Assembly: GCA_026004535.1 (NCBI GenBank)
Contig: BPJI01000002.1
Coordinates: 1 to 64,000, forward strand
Reading direction: 5' to 3'
DNA from: Candidatus Parcubacteria bacterium
GTDB lineage: Bacteria > Patescibacteria > Paceibacteria > UBA6257 > HR35
DNA length: 64,000 nt
A program made the position numbers and the translations under genes. Positions 27,287 to 36,915 of this stretch are shown here, in pieces. The notes below the pieces were generated by a model. That model was not told the DNA's origin and ran no database searches. It saw only the letters and a program-made list of their open reading frames with translations. Numbering within the stretch: the stretch's first letter is position 1; each line of letters opens with the position of its first letter.

Positions 27287-28141
27287 ATGTATCAAGATTA
27301 TTTATTAAGAAAAAACAGAGACCATATTATTTATGTTGTGGCCGGAAGAAAAGGTATTGGAAAAACATATTTGTCCGAGCAATTGGTAAAAAGATATGCC
27401 CAAATACATAATAAGAAAGTTTTGATATTTGCTGCCGAAGGTAAAGATTGGTCTTTTGCAAATACAATAAGCAAGAATCAAGTAGGTAGATTTATAGGTG
27501 AAGAATATGATTTCCCGGAAATACTTGCTATAAGAGACAATGAATTTGTTGATTTGGAAGAAAAAGAGGAGGTTTTTAAGGAAGTTGTTTATAGGTTTAG
27601 AAATGGATTATTGGTAGCCGAAGACCTTAACAAGTATCTAATTGGCACAGGTTCAAAAAAAATTATTGCATCTATTGTTGCAAATAGACAAAAAAATGCA
27701 GACATTCTTTTACATTTTCAATCATTGGCAGCAGTAACGCCAAGAATTTTTCAAAATGCCTATATTTTTAGGTTGCATAAGCAAGTAGATGATATTTCAC
27801 GATATAGCAGCAGGATACCGGAATATAAATTGTTTTATATTGCAAAAGATATTGTGGATAATGCCTATAAAAGAGGTGATAAAAGAAGATATGTTTATGT
27901 TAATTTGTTTAATTACAAAATTGAAGGTCAATATAAAATTTCAGAATTTGTTGAATCGGCAATAAATTATTTGACACATAAAAAGGGCATATTATCCGAA
28001 TATGAATCGAAACTTTCTGCAAGAATTATGAGTTCGGGGAAAAAATTGAAAAAAAGAATAACAAAAAGCGAAATAAAAAATTTGTCATTGAAAGAAGCAA
28101 CAAAAGATTTGTTTATGCATTCAAAATATCACATAAATTAA
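27287..28141 (+). CDS. FtsK/HerA (A32-like) packaging-type ATPase (284 aa)
   Basis: Walker A GRKGIGKT lies at residues 20-27 after a hydrophobic strand (IIYVVA), and a Walker B strand LLVAED at 108-113. A conserved ANRQKNADILLHFQSL segment (about 132-147) supplies the polar sensor glutamine and the arginine typical of this group, followed by an FRLHKQ strand. No nuclease domain follows, unlike tailed-phage large terminases. The size and motif order match the genome-packaging ATPases of PRD1-like, PM2-like and related membrane-containing viruses, and the related Zot-type ATPases of filamentous phages. The C-terminal 60 residues are basic. The assignment to the superfamily is good; the packaging role is inferred from the surrounding genes. 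Confidence 0.75.
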   Translation: MYQDYLLRKNRDHIIYVVAGRKGIGKTYLSEQLVKRYAQIHNKKVLIFAAEGKDWSFANTISKNQVGRFIGEEYDFPEILAIRDNEFVDLEEKEEVFKEVVYRFRNGLLVAEDLNKYLIGTGSKKIIASIVANRQKNADILLHFQSLAAVTPRIFQNAYIFRLHKQVDDISRYSSRIPEYKLFYIAKDIVDNAYKRGDKRRYVYVNLFNYKIEGQYKISEFVESAINYLTHKKGILSEYESKLSARIMSSGKKLKKRITKSEIKNLSLKEATKDLFMHSKYHIN

Positions 28142-28152
28142 AGCAAACTATT

Positions 28153-28704
28153 ATGGAAGAGCAAATGGAAGAAAATTTGAAAATCATCAATTCAATTAAG
28201 ATTACAACAGAAATAGACAATATATTAAAAATAAATAATTATTTTTCTGATAATGATATAAGGATGCTGTATAAAAACTATTTTCAATCGAGTAAAAAAA
28301 TTAATTTTACGTCTTTATTGAATTTTAAGTATAGTTTATATTTAATGAATATTATATTTACTTTATGGGACATAGATAAAAAGAAGATGGAACATCACAA
28401 AATACTTTTCAATAACAGAAAAAAAAGAGACGAATTTAAATACACATGTATTGTAGTTATGTTAAGACGTTTTATAAATATCAATAATGTATCAAAGATA
28501 TTAAATAAGAGCATGGCGTCAATATACAATTATGAAAAGGAATACTATAGTGAATTGTATATCAATCACAATGTTAAGCCAAATAAGAATATGGAATACA
28601 TTAGCAAGACGGAAACTTATATTACTTTGTTAGGTAATTACGTTTATGAATTTAATAAAATCAAAGAAGATTATTTTTTTAATAATACAAATAATGAAAA
28701 TTAA
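28153..28704 (+). CDS. Possible helix-turn-helix protein (183 aa)
   Basis: Residues about 105-135 read as a basic helix pair (LRRFININNVSKILNKS then MASIYNYEKEY) compatible with a helix-turn-helix. The rest is helical with hydrophobic positions but no true membrane span. It starts 11 bp after the ATPase gene. A DNA-binding role is suggested only by this segment. Confidence 0.55.
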   Translation: MEEQMEENLKIINSIKITTEIDNILKINNYFSDNDIRMLYKNYFQSSKKINFTSLLNFKYSLYLMNIIFTLWDIDKKKMEHHKILFNNRKKRDEFKYTCIVVMLRRFININNVSKILNKSMASIYNYEKEYYSELYINHNVKPNKNMEYISKTETYITLLGNYVYEFNKIKEDYFFNNTNNEN

Positions 28705-28760
28705 ATTACAAGATGCTGCAAGTAATTTTACATTAAGATAAATAGTAAAAATTAAAGCAT

Positions 28761-29123
28761 ATGAAAAAATCAAAAAATCAAGAAAAAAGTGGAAACATGT
28801 TTCAGAATTTATCCGAAGTGGATATTAAAATCCTTGAAATAATTTCAACGTTAAATGAAGAAGATATTAAGAAGTTTGTTACTATTTTAAATTTGATGAT
28901 TAGTTCATTGATGAAGGAGTTGGATTTATACAGTAAATTCAATTTTTCGATTTACACATCAAAGGTTGAGGGGAAAATTACGATTTTAGTGGCATTAAGA
29001 GACAATCTTGAAAGAGAGTTATATTTGAGAAAGGCAAAAAGAGAAGGCAAAAATAAAAAGACGAGAACCATTATGGAAATGATAAAATTGTTATTGAGTA
29101 AATTAGGTATAAAAATAGATTAG
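28761..29123 (+). CDS. Small basic helical protein (120 aa)
   Basis: The product is a helical protein with a basic C-terminal third (LRKAKREGKNKKTRT). There is no membrane segment and no recognised family. It is separated from the next gene by a spacer with a good promoter box, so it ends the ATPase transcript. Confidence 0.75.
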   Translation: MKKSKNQEKSGNMFQNLSEVDIKILEIISTLNEEDIKKFVTILNLMISSLMKELDLYSKFNFSIYTSKVEGKITILVALRDNLERELYLRKAKREGKNKKTRTIMEMIKLLLSKLGIKID

Positions 29124-29153
29124 TCAATAAAATAAATTTGAATTTAAATTATA

Positions 29154-29161
29154 TATATTTG
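29154..29161 (+). promoter_or_regulatory. Possible -7 promoter box (TATATTTG)
   Basis: TATATTTG matches TAnnTTTG 18 bp before the ATG at 29179; a second box-like TAAATTTG lies at 29133-29140. It probably opens the next unit (29.2 kb onward). Confidence 0.5.
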
Positions 29162-29178
29162 TGTTAAAATAAGAAACT

Positions 29179-29778
29179 ATGAATATATCGGAAAGGATAA
29201 TATACAGAGACCTTCTTAAAAAAGAAGACATCTATTATGAAGATGGGTTTGTTGAATTTAATGATAAATTAAACGAGTTAAATTATGATGATAGGAAGGT
29301 TTTGTCATTAGGTGAAATAAGCAGCAGAAATTATGGACAAGATATAAAATGTATTTTCAAAGATATTTTATATGAATATAATAGTTTACTTGAAAATCTA
29401 AAAAGCGAAGAGGCGTTTTATATTTTTGGGCTTTACTATAATTATGAGTTAGACAAATTTATATTTTTTAATGTGCCGAAAGAAGGAGTTGTAAATTACG
29501 AAATAGATGCTGTGAGAGAAAGAGGTTTGTCTGTATTTGTTAATATTGAATATTACAAAAATAAGATAATAAAATATATTGATAGTCATAATGAATTAAG
29601 AAATCATTATTTGACCTTTAATGGCGAAATTGACGAAAGTGATAACCGTACCATTTTTTGCGACAATTTATTTGTCATCAAACCTGAATTTTATTCTTAT
29701 GATAATGTTTATAGGGAATTTATTAAAATAAGCGAAGGGATGATAAAAGTTCTTGACGTTAAATATTTATATGAATGA
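29179..29778 (+). CDS. Uncharacterised protein (199 aa)
   Basis: The product is soluble with no recognised motif; a mixed alpha/beta pattern is likely. It ends with an ATGA overlap on the metalloprotease gene, so the two are translationally coupled and may work together (for example substrate, inhibitor or chaperone). Confidence 0.75.
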   Translation: MNISERIIYRDLLKKEDIYYEDGFVEFNDKLNELNYDDRKVLSLGEISSRNYGQDIKCIFKDILYEYNSLLENLKSEEAFYIFGLYYNYELDKFIFFNVPKEGVVNYEIDAVRERGLSVFVNIEYYKNKIIKYIDSHNELRNHYLTFNGEIDESDNRTIFCDNLFVIKPEFYSYDNVYREFIKISEGMIKVLDVKYLYE

Positions 29779-30656
29779 TAGTAAATAAAGGCATAATAGT
29801 TCATGATCCGGATTTTGTAGATTATTACTATAATGAAGCGAGTAATTATTACTTGAACACAGAGGGCATAATAGACGTTCATGGAAAAAATGTGCTTATA
29901 TTTTATTTACCAAGAATAAATAATACGTTTTTAATACGATTAGTTTGCCCGGAGACAGGCGACATAATAGCGGAAAGAGAAGTTAATCCAATGCAGCGAA
30001 ACAGAGTAATGTTTCATTTGCCAAATTATGAGAAAGCAATCATAATGCAGGGCTATAAAAAGGGAGATAAATACGATAAAAAGAACATCTATTATAGTTT
30101 ACACGAAGTAGATAAGGCGATTCTCTTAAAAGAAGAAGATTGGGAGTTTTACGAATTTGTATTTCCAATTGTCAGGTATTTGAAAGATTATGAAATTGGC
30201 ACTTATCTAAAAAGTGAAAAAGGTACATATAGTATAAAAATATCCGATTATATTTATCAAAACAACAAACCTATACTTGCCAATGCGGGCGTAAACGTCC
30301 ACACGGGGGAATTTATCATATCAAAAATAAATATGTTAAATAAATTTACCTGTCATGAGCGTTTTGCAATTATGTGCCATGAGTACGGTCATTTTTACGG
30401 AAATGATAAATTAAATATACATAGGAGCAATGAGATTGGAGCAGATTTATACGGAATGAAACTATTTATGGATTTGAAATTTCATCCTTACGACTATATT
30501 GCTGCGTTTGAGAAGGTGTATAGTATTGTTCCATCTAAAACTAACAAATTAAGATTAGAAACAATATACAAATTTGCATATCAGTACTATAAAGATATTA
30601 AGAAAAGGGAAGTATATGCTAAAATAAGATACAAGCAATTGCCTGAAAAAAAATAG
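29775..30656 (+). CDS. HExxH zinc metalloprotease-like protein (293 aa)
   Basis: His202-Glu203-x-x-His206 occurs in MCHEYGHFYGN, and a downstream NEIGAD (Glu220, Asp224) supplies the third ligand, as in gluzincin/M78-type minimal metallopeptidases. The N-terminal 190 residues are beta-rich and of unknown family. There is no signal peptide, so it would act in the cytoplasm or within the virion. Candidate roles are processing of virion proteins, cleavage of a repressor as in ImmA-type proteins, or entry. The motif is clear; the role is open. Confidence 0.7.
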   Translation: MIVNKGIIVHDPDFVDYYYNEASNYYLNTEGIIDVHGKNVLIFYLPRINNTFLIRLVCPETGDIIAEREVNPMQRNRVMFHLPNYEKAIIMQGYKKGDKYDKKNIYYSLHEVDKAILLKEEDWEFYEFVFPIVRYLKDYEIGTYLKSEKGTYSIKISDYIYQNNKPILANAGVNVHTGEFIISKINMLNKFTCHERFAIMCHEYGHFYGNDKLNIHRSNEIGADLYGMKLFMDLKFHPYDYIAAFEKVYSIVPSKTNKLRLETIYKFAYQYYKDIKKREVYAKIRYKQLPEKK

Positions 30657-30663
30657 TTTATTT

Positions 30664-31476
30664 ATGAGCGTTGATTTAATTACAATATTGAATAGAAATG
30701 AAGGCAATAAAGAAATAATTGATATTTTACGTGATTTATTTAAAGACAAAGAGGGTGTAAAAAATGATTTTGAAAAATTAAATTTATTAAAAAACTACGT
30801 ATATTTATTATTCGGTTCGCAAGAATATATGCTACTTTTAAAAAATAAGATTATATTAAATGTAGATATAGTAAATGTAAAAAATATAACTGATACTGAC
30901 TTTTTTTATTATTATGACAAGATAATTTCGGATATATTTATAAATGAAGATGGTTTATTTTATGGAAATAATAAGATAAAAAGGGGATATTTAAACCTGT
31001 TTTTAAAATCAAGCAGTGTGGAAGAATATATTTATACCTTTCATAACTTTTTTTATAGGATTGTAAGCAATACATTAAAATATTTATCCAGAAAAGAAGG
31101 TTCTATTGGCAATATAATAAGCAATATTGTTCAAATAGGATTTGATGACGAAAATGAGCAGTTGCATATTGAAGATATAATACAAAAGAAAGAGTATGAG
31201 AGTGATTTGGATAATATGTTTAAGAATATAGACAAAAATTTTAATAATAGATGCGATAATGATATTGAGAAAGCGATGGAAATGACATTTAAATCAGTTG
31301 ATATTCTAAAAAAAGATGAAGTACAAATAGAAAATTTAAATAATTTTGTTGTAAGAAATCTTTCTACTTATATTAATCTTATGATGTTGTATTTTAAAGA
31401 AAATTACAAAGAAAGCATGATATTTAACGATGAGACGTATTTAAAACTAATCAATATCACTGAAATATCAAATTAA
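30664..31476 (+). CDS. Uncharacterised protein (270 aa)
   Basis: The product is soluble, helical and acid/Asn-rich, with no motif recognised. It lies between the metalloprotease and the large fibre gene with short spacers (7 and 6 bp). Its position suggests a virion or assembly function. Confidence 0.75.
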   Translation: MSVDLITILNRNEGNKEIIDILRDLFKDKEGVKNDFEKLNLLKNYVYLLFGSQEYMLLLKNKIILNVDIVNVKNITDTDFFYYYDKIISDIFINEDGLFYGNNKIKRGYLNLFLKSSSVEEYIYTFHNFFYRIVSNTLKYLSRKEGSIGNIISNIVQIGFDDENEQLHIEDIIQKKEYESDLDNMFKNIDKNFNNRCDNDIEKAMEMTFKSVDILKKDEVQIENLNNFVVRNLSTYINLMMLYFKENYKESMIFNDETYLKLINITEISN

Positions 31477-31482
31477 AACAAT

Positions 31483-33354
31483 ATGAACGAATTAGGATGG
31501 AAAAATAATGGAAATGGTGGCGGTGGTGGTAGCGTCAACATATACAGGTCTTTAGATATTTATATTGACACTGTATATGGAGACGATACTACTGCTGAAA
31601 TTGGCAATTTTGCCAAACCATACAAGACATCAACAAATGTTTTGAGTGATTTAAATAATTATTTGGCATCCAATTCAATAAACAATGTTTATATTCACGT
31701 TAGCGGTTTGGATAACGATTCATTTAGTTTTAACACATCCGTTTTAACTAATGCAGGAAATTTGAATTTTTATTTTAACATATACAACAAGATAAATATA
31801 ACCATTGATTATTCTTCAATCAACACGCAAAAATTTTCATTTGTTTTTACGCCTGAAACAAATAAAATACAAGCAGAAGGATTTGATTACTTTACAAACG
31901 TTAATATTAATTTTGTTAACGTAAATTCTTTTGAAACCAATATAAATTTTAACAACATATCATTTAATTTGAATTTGAATGGTCAAATAAACACAAATCA
32001 TGTGTTGTCTGTCTTTGTTAAAGATGTTAATTTTGGAAATAGTTACATTTATGATGGCGCAACATATTCGGATATAAAAAAATATTTTTATATCAATAAT
32101 TCACAAAATATATACATTGAAGAGTATCTTAATAATATTACTTATTTTGAAAATTTATACGCTGAAAATTGTCAAAATATCACATACTACAATGAATTTA
32201 ATGATAGTTTGTCAATAGATTATTCGTCACCGGGCATCACAATGGAACATATCATTACAAATACCAAAGATTTTAAATACGATAGTATATTAGAATACAT
32301 AGAAATAATGGATATAAGAAATTCAAGTGTAATAATTCCAGAGAAAATAATTTGTAGTACATTTAATTCTCAAAACAGTGATATAATACGATCCGAAACT
32401 TTTAAATTAGAAAGCGTTAAATATCCTTTCGTAATTTTAAAGGAATTTAATATCAGCAATACAAAATTGACATATAAACATATGGGATTTAACCCGCCTA
32501 ATTTGATGTCCCCGGAGATAATATTCTACGGAAACATTAAATCAAAAATTCTAAATAGTTACATTGAGTTGGGTTTAAATTATTTTTTGTTTGATGAAGG
32601 AGAAATAAATATATTTAATTCGTCCGTCAACAATCTTTTGTATCCGCAGAAAGAAGTAAATTATGTGATAAAAATATCAGACATTGATGATAAAGATATT
32701 AACGGGACGGTTTTAAATAATTCGTTTAACGTGCCATTGGGAAGAGCAATCAGGGTAAATGCGGATATAAGAAATTCAAATTTGTATTTTTTGGTTAGTG
32801 ATGATTTTCAACAAACTCCACCTAACAAATATTTTATGATATTCCAAGACATGTGGGAAGAAAACAGATATACGGGATATATTGACATAAGAAATACGAG
32901 TATGATATTTAATAACTTATTGAATATATATAATGATAATTTGATAACATTTACTTTTTCCGAATTTTTCTCACCGCTTGTCAGATTATATGATTTTAAT
33001 ACGAACGGATTTGTTAATAATACATTGAATTTATATAGATTTATAGGCGAATCAATACATTGTGTAAGGATTATAGATGGAAATGTTCCCAACAATGTAA
33101 ATATAAGAAAAGAGGATTATCTGATATATGTGGCAAGACCGATTACAATTATGCTGCCTGACTTAACGGGTACAAACTTTAATAATAAAACATATACCAT
33201 TAAAAACATTAACACATCCGAACCCATTACAATACAGGCAACAGGCGGGATACAAATAGACGGTGTGTCGTCATATAACTTGTTGCCAAACGAATCCATA
33301 ACTTTGCAATATGTGGATTATCTAAATAAATATCTGATAATAAATAAGTTTTAG
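31483..33354 (+). CDS. Putative receptor-binding fibre or spike (623 aa)
   Basis: The N-terminus has a Gly/Asn hinge (NNGNGGGGGSV) followed by a sequence typical of fibre beta-helix starts: a DIYIDTVYGDDTTAEIGN entry and a FAKPYKTSTNVL motif seen in parallel beta-helix proteins. Residues about 60-520 are Asn/Ile/Ser-rich repeats of short strands without strict periodicity, as in right-handed beta-helices. The last 100 residues end with a TITLP-like PDLTGTNF, then YTIKNI, then NESITLQYV, a common C-terminal fibre-tip pattern of phages. It most likely binds the host surface. It is followed directly by a second fibre-like gene. Confidence 0.7.
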   Translation: MNELGWKNNGNGGGGGSVNIYRSLDIYIDTVYGDDTTAEIGNFAKPYKTSTNVLSDLNNYLASNSINNVYIHVSGLDNDSFSFNTSVLTNAGNLNFYFNIYNKINITIDYSSINTQKFSFVFTPETNKIQAEGFDYFTNVNINFVNVNSFETNINFNNISFNLNLNGQINTNHVLSVFVKDVNFGNSYIYDGATYSDIKKYFYINNSQNIYIEEYLNNITYFENLYAENCQNITYYNEFNDSLSIDYSSPGITMEHIITNTKDFKYDSILEYIEIMDIRNSSVIIPEKIICSTFNSQNSDIIRSETFKLESVKYPFVILKEFNISNTKLTYKHMGFNPPNLMSPEIIFYGNIKSKILNSYIELGLNYFLFDEGEINIFNSSVNNLLYPQKEVNYVIKISDIDDKDINGTVLNNSFNVPLGRAIRVNADIRNSNLYFLVSDDFQQTPPNKYFMIFQDMWEENRYTGYIDIRNTSMIFNNLLNIYNDNLITFTFSEFFSPLVRLYDFNTNGFVNNTLNLYRFIGESIHCVRIIDGNVPNNVNIRKEDYLIYVARPITIMLPDLTGTNFNNKTYTIKNINTSEPITIQATGGIQIDGVSSYNLLPNESITLQYVDYLNKYLIINKF

Positions 33355-33369
33355 GAAATAAATGAAAAT

Positions 33370-34143
33370 ATGAACGTTTTTGATATAAATTGGTTTAATA
33401 ATCATCCGAATTTAGTACTTAACAAAGGTCAAAAAGTATATTTGGATGATAGAGTTCATTACAAAATAGGAGACGGCGTGACGCCGTTAAGCCAATTAAA
33501 TTGGAGAAAAGACATAAAATTATTTAACGAAGGATTAGATGATGTATCTTTTAAATATGGATATGATACAGCATCCGGCAGAATTTTAAGAATACCCATG
33601 AATGCAACAAGAAAATCAAATATTGATTTTGCGAATATAGATTATCCATTTTTCATTCCTGTTACCATACAAAGAAGAATCAATATAAGAAATATTGCAA
33701 TCAGAATCCAATCAATAAATACAAATGCAAGTAAACCGTTCCACTCTGTAGAAATGGCTTTCTATAAAATTGACGCAAGTATAAGCAATAGTAGATATTT
33801 GAATCTCAATAAATTAGGAAATTCGGAAATCATAAATATTTCTGCCGCAGGCATTTATTCTTTCGGTTCATTAACTTTCAACAATTTGGACACAGGAAAT
33901 TATGCTGTCGGAATATTGTTTGGCAAACAAGGGAAGGCGATATCAATAAACCCGTTGGTGGTATCTATTTCGTATGATTTTAGTTTGTTTGGCAATAATG
34001 GAGAGTTTATTGTAATAATGGACAACACATTAACAACTTTTAATAATTTGCCGGACAGTTATTCATACGATATGTCTATTGTAAATAATTCAATTAACGC
34101 AAACGTTCCTTTCGTTTTGATAAGATATGATTTAGTAACATAA
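33370..34143 (+). CDS. Putative fibre/spike protein with Mtd-like start (257 aa)
   Basis: Residues about 14-45 read NLVLNKGQKVYLDDR, then HYKIGDGVTPLSQL, the short GDGxTPxxxL module found at the start of many phage tail-fibre and receptor-binding proteins (as in the Mtd N-terminus). The remainder is beta-rich. It lies 15 bp after the large fibre gene, so the two may form one appendage. No tail genes are present nearby, so a capsid vertex spike is a reasonable alternative to a tail fibre. Confidence 0.6.
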   Translation: MNVFDINWFNNHPNLVLNKGQKVYLDDRVHYKIGDGVTPLSQLNWRKDIKLFNEGLDDVSFKYGYDTASGRILRIPMNATRKSNIDFANIDYPFFIPVTIQRRINIRNIAIRIQSINTNASKPFHSVEMAFYKIDASISNSRYLNLNKLGNSEIINISAAGIYSFGSLTFNNLDTGNYAVGILFGKQGKAISINPLVVSISYDFSLFGNNGEFIVIMDNTLTTFNNLPDSYSYDMSIVNNSINANVPFVLIRYDLVT

Positions 34144-34167
34144 TTAGTAACATAAATATAAACAATT

Positions 34168-34842
34168 ATGGCAATTTATCCGAATATACCAATTTATTAT
34201 TATGACAATCATAATTATTATTCAATTTTTGATAAATATTTTTTTGATGAACAATTAGAAAGCGGCACTCTTGTAAGTGATTTTACTTTAATTACAAACT
34301 TAAAAAAGTTAATAAATGATATAAGTGAATTTAATATAAGTTACGAAGAGATAAGATATATATTAAAAAAATGGTACGAAGAAAATGCGAATGCAAACAA
34401 TACAACAAACATAGAGCAAAATAAAGAAATACTCTGCAGATACAAGATTGTTGACAGAACGGAAATAATAAACTATTTTGGAGAGTTAATGGCTTATGAA
34501 ATACTTCAAGAATTTGAATACAATTCAAGGCAGTGTAGGATGAAGGCATATAGTTTTGGTGAAAGTATTATTCGTTCATGGGTGTCGGATATTGATATGA
34601 TAAATATATTTAACGCCATTTCGCAATATAAATTAGATTTTTATTACAAAGAATATGGGATACACGGAAAAAACTACAATGACTTGGTTGCAGGTATTAT
34701 GGACTTTATCGAAGGCACAAATGAATTTACAGGTTCGGGCATTGTGGATATGAATCTGACATTTAAATTAGAAGGCAAAGATAAACCGCAACTCATTGCA
34801 AAATTGAAGCAGTATTTGTGGGAATTTAATTTTAGAAGTTAA
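34168..34842 (+). CDS. Uncharacterised protein (224 aa)
   Basis: The start is Tyr-rich (IPIYYYDNHNYYSIF). A polar middle precedes a C-terminal alpha/beta region. There is no membrane segment or known motif. It lies between the fibre genes and the M15 peptidase, consistent with a virion role. Confidence 0.75.
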   Translation: MAIYPNIPIYYYDNHNYYSIFDKYFFDEQLESGTLVSDFTLITNLKKLINDISEFNISYEEIRYILKKWYEENANANNTTNIEQNKEILCRYKIVDRTEIINYFGELMAYEILQEFEYNSRQCRMKAYSFGESIIRSWVSDIDMINIFNAISQYKLDFYYKEYGIHGKNYNDLVAGIMDFIEGTNEFTGSGIVDMNLTFKLEGKDKPQLIAKLKQYLWEFNFRS

Positions 34843-34859
34843 CATTAAAACATATAATT

Positions 34860-35402
34860 ATGAAAATGATTGAAAACATACAATTAGAAACAAATTTTTG
34901 GCTTTATGAATTCTTACATTCTGATATTGCCGAAAGATTTCCAGATATAAAGAAAAAACAATTCAATCCACCTAAAAGCGTTTTGGAAGAGTTAAAATTA
35001 ACCGCACAAATGATGCAGAGAATAAGAGATTTATGCACCAGACACATAGATAACAAAATTGTTATACATATTACATCGGGATACAGATGCCCTGATTTGA
35101 ACAAAATAATAAGTAAAAGTAAAACATCAGACCATATGTTTGGCAGGGCTGCCGATTTTGTCATGTATAAAGACGGACAAGTAATAAAAGATTGTGATAA
35201 AATTAAGTATTTATATCAGTTGATTATGACGCATATAAGTTATTATCAATTGATAAAAGAGTATGGCACACGTTCCGTTCCGGCGTGGACCCATATATCA
35301 CAAAGAGTGAATAAGAATCAAAATATTAAACAAAATTTGGAAATAGGGCAACATACAAAAAATAATTACGTAATTTTGGATATGAATAAATGGAAATGCT
35401 AA
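34860..35402 (+). CDS. M15-family peptidoglycan peptidase (180 aa)
   Basis: SGYRCPDLN (73-81), then SDHMFGRAADF (90-100) with zinc ligands His92 and Asp99, and WTH with His145 match the peptidase M15_3 (D-Ala-D-Ala carboxypeptidase/L-Ala-D-Glu endopeptidase) pattern SxHxxGxAxD plus WxH. This group trims or cleaves cell-wall peptides and serves as a phage endolysin. There is no signal peptide, so it needs a holin or acts from the virion. Placement beside the fibre genes favours either entry or lysis. Confidence 0.85.
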   Translation: MKMIENIQLETNFWLYEFLHSDIAERFPDIKKKQFNPPKSVLEELKLTAQMMQRIRDLCTRHIDNKIVIHITSGYRCPDLNKIISKSKTSDHMFGRAADFVMYKDGQVIKDCDKIKYLYQLIMTHISYYQLIKEYGTRSVPAWTHISQRVNKNQNIKQNLEIGQHTKNNYVILDMNKWKC

Positions 35403-35411
35403 ATTGAGATT

Positions 35412-35798
35412 ATGACAAAATTAGGTAAGTTTATTAGAATATTGCATTTATTCTTGTATTTTATAGGCAGTTTTGCTGCAAGAGTAAAGTTGCATAATTA
35501 CACCCTTGCCTCTATTTTGCATATTGCTTTTAATATAGTTCTTGTAATTTTATTTTTGAATAATCTTAAAGAAATTACAGGGATATTAAAAGAATTTATA
35601 TCACCACAGCATACGTTTATAATCTTTTTTTTAATTTTAGCCGCATATAATATTTTTTTTGTTTTTGTTTACAGGAGAAATTTTTTTGAAAACACATATA
35701 GTGAGTTTGATATAAATATCGGGATTTCCGACAAAAATAATGAGAAAAAATCAGATGATGAATTTGAGGAGAAAAAATCAGAAAATAATGCAGGTTAA
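35412..35798 (+). CDS. Three-span membrane protein (128 aa)
   Basis: Hydrophobic segments at about 8-24, 33-50 and 68-90 are followed by an acidic, Lys/Glu-rich tail. It starts 9 bp after the M15 peptidase gene. A holin for that enzyme is possible from topology and adjacency. No family is recognised. Confidence 0.6.
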   Translation: MTKLGKFIRILHLFLYFIGSFAARVKLHNYTLASILHIAFNIVLVILFLNNLKEITGILKEFISPQHTFIIFFLILAAYNIFFVFVYRRNFFENTYSEFDINIGISDKNNEKKSDDEFEEKKSENNAG

Positions 35799-35833
35799 GA
35801 ATATTGAGAATAAGAATATAAATATTAAGAATT

Positions 35834-36229
35834 ATGAAATTAGGAAGACCAAAGGGCTACGAATACTTTGGGCTGAAGTTTCGTAGCAAAGTTGAAGCAT
35901 ATTTTTTTGCGAAAATAATGAACACCGGTGCGTATGTAGTAAGATACCAACATTTTATTGTAATGAAAGGATTTATTTATAGGCAAGAAAAAATAAAACC
36001 TATAAAAGTAAAAGTGGATTATGTGATATACAAGAATAAGAAAAAAGATGTAAAAGACATAATTGCTATGGTTCATTACGGTAGAATGGACAGTAATGAT
36101 AAGGCGTTATTGTTTCAATATATGAAACTCTCAAACATTACTCCGCCATTATTAAAATTAGAAACAAAAAGTGAAGTGGATATTTTTTGCGAAAAAATAG
36201 AAAAAGTTTTAGGGAAAAAAATAAATTAA
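35834..36229 (+). CDS. Small protein, DUF1064-like fold without clear active site (131 aa)
   Basis: The N-terminus GLKFRSKVEAYFFAKIM and the later VDYVIYKNKKKDVKDI resemble DUF1064-type phage nuclease-fold proteins, in which SK-x-E and D...ED-x-K positions form a PD-(D/E)XK-like core. Here the second acidic position is replaced by lysine (KKDVKD), so it may be inactive or a chance resemblance. Its function is not assigned. Confidence 0.4.
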   Translation: MKLGRPKGYEYFGLKFRSKVEAYFFAKIMNTGAYVVRYQHFIVMKGFIYRQEKIKPIKVKVDYVIYKNKKKDVKDIIAMVHYGRMDSNDKALLFQYMKLSNITPPLLKLETKSEVDIFCEKIEKVLGKKIN

Positions 36230-36245
36230 TTTAAAATAATAATAA

Positions 36246-36253
36246 TAAATTTG
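36246..36253 (+). promoter_or_regulatory. Possible -7 promoter box (TAAATTTG)
   Basis: TAAATTTG lies 27 bp before the ATG at 36281, in the gap after the DUF1064-like gene. It would open the unit for the zinc and coiled-coil proteins. Confidence 0.5.
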
Positions 36254-36280
36254 TGTTTAAATTATTAAAATGATATAACT

Positions 36281-36913
36281 ATGGAAGAATTAGTATTAGA
36301 TTTACAACAAGTTCCTGTTTTGAACGATATTTATGTGAACATTGCGACCATTAAAGAATATTTAATAAAAGATGGTTTGTGCAGGATTAAAACAAACTAT
36401 GGTGTTTGTTATTTAGAGGAAAAGTATTTTAACAGCGATATGGAATCCTTACCTATTATTCAATTCCCAAGACCTATAAACGAGTTAAACAAAAAAACAG
36501 GTAAAGATGGATGCGTTTATATGTTTAATAAGATTTTGCCAATTATAAATACAAATTTGATACTATCTAAACCTGATGCCAAATACTTTAATTATTATAG
36601 TTTTATTGGCAATAAAGAGGGTGATAGCATAAGATTTGACGAAATAGTCAAATTATTGGATGTTATTACACAAAGGCAGGGGAAAAGTTTGGTTTACAAG
36701 ATATGTTTTATGCTGTTTAAATTTAATGATATGAAGGTGGATGATATTGTTACATACTTTAATTACAGATATGATGATAGTTTAGGTTGTTTTGATATTA
36801 GTTTTGGGATAAAATATCAAGAATATGAGCATGAGCCAAGTATTAAGATATATTCTAATAAAGAAATATTGTTAAATTACATAAAAAGTTTTAAATTTGT
36901 GAAAAGTAACTAA
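36281..36913 (+). CDS. Uncharacterised protein (210 aa)
   Basis: The product is soluble with a mixed alpha/beta pattern and no recognised motif. It is followed after 2 bp by a zinc-finger protein gene. Its role is unknown. Confidence 0.75.
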   Translation: MEELVLDLQQVPVLNDIYVNIATIKEYLIKDGLCRIKTNYGVCYLEEKYFNSDMESLPIIQFPRPINELNKKTGKDGCVYMFNKILPIINTNLILSKPDAKYFNYYSFIGNKEGDSIRFDEIVKLLDVITQRQGKSLVYKICFMLFKFNDMKVDDIVTYFNYRYDDSLGCFDISFGIKYQEYEHEPSIKIYSNKEILLNYIKSFKFVKSN

Positions 36914-36915
36914 AT

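Noticed and set aside
27287..28141. Large terminase subunit
   Set aside because: The P-loop protein is only 284 aa, has no C-terminal RNase H-like nuclease domain, and carries the NRQ...HFQS segment of HerA/FtsK-type ATPases.
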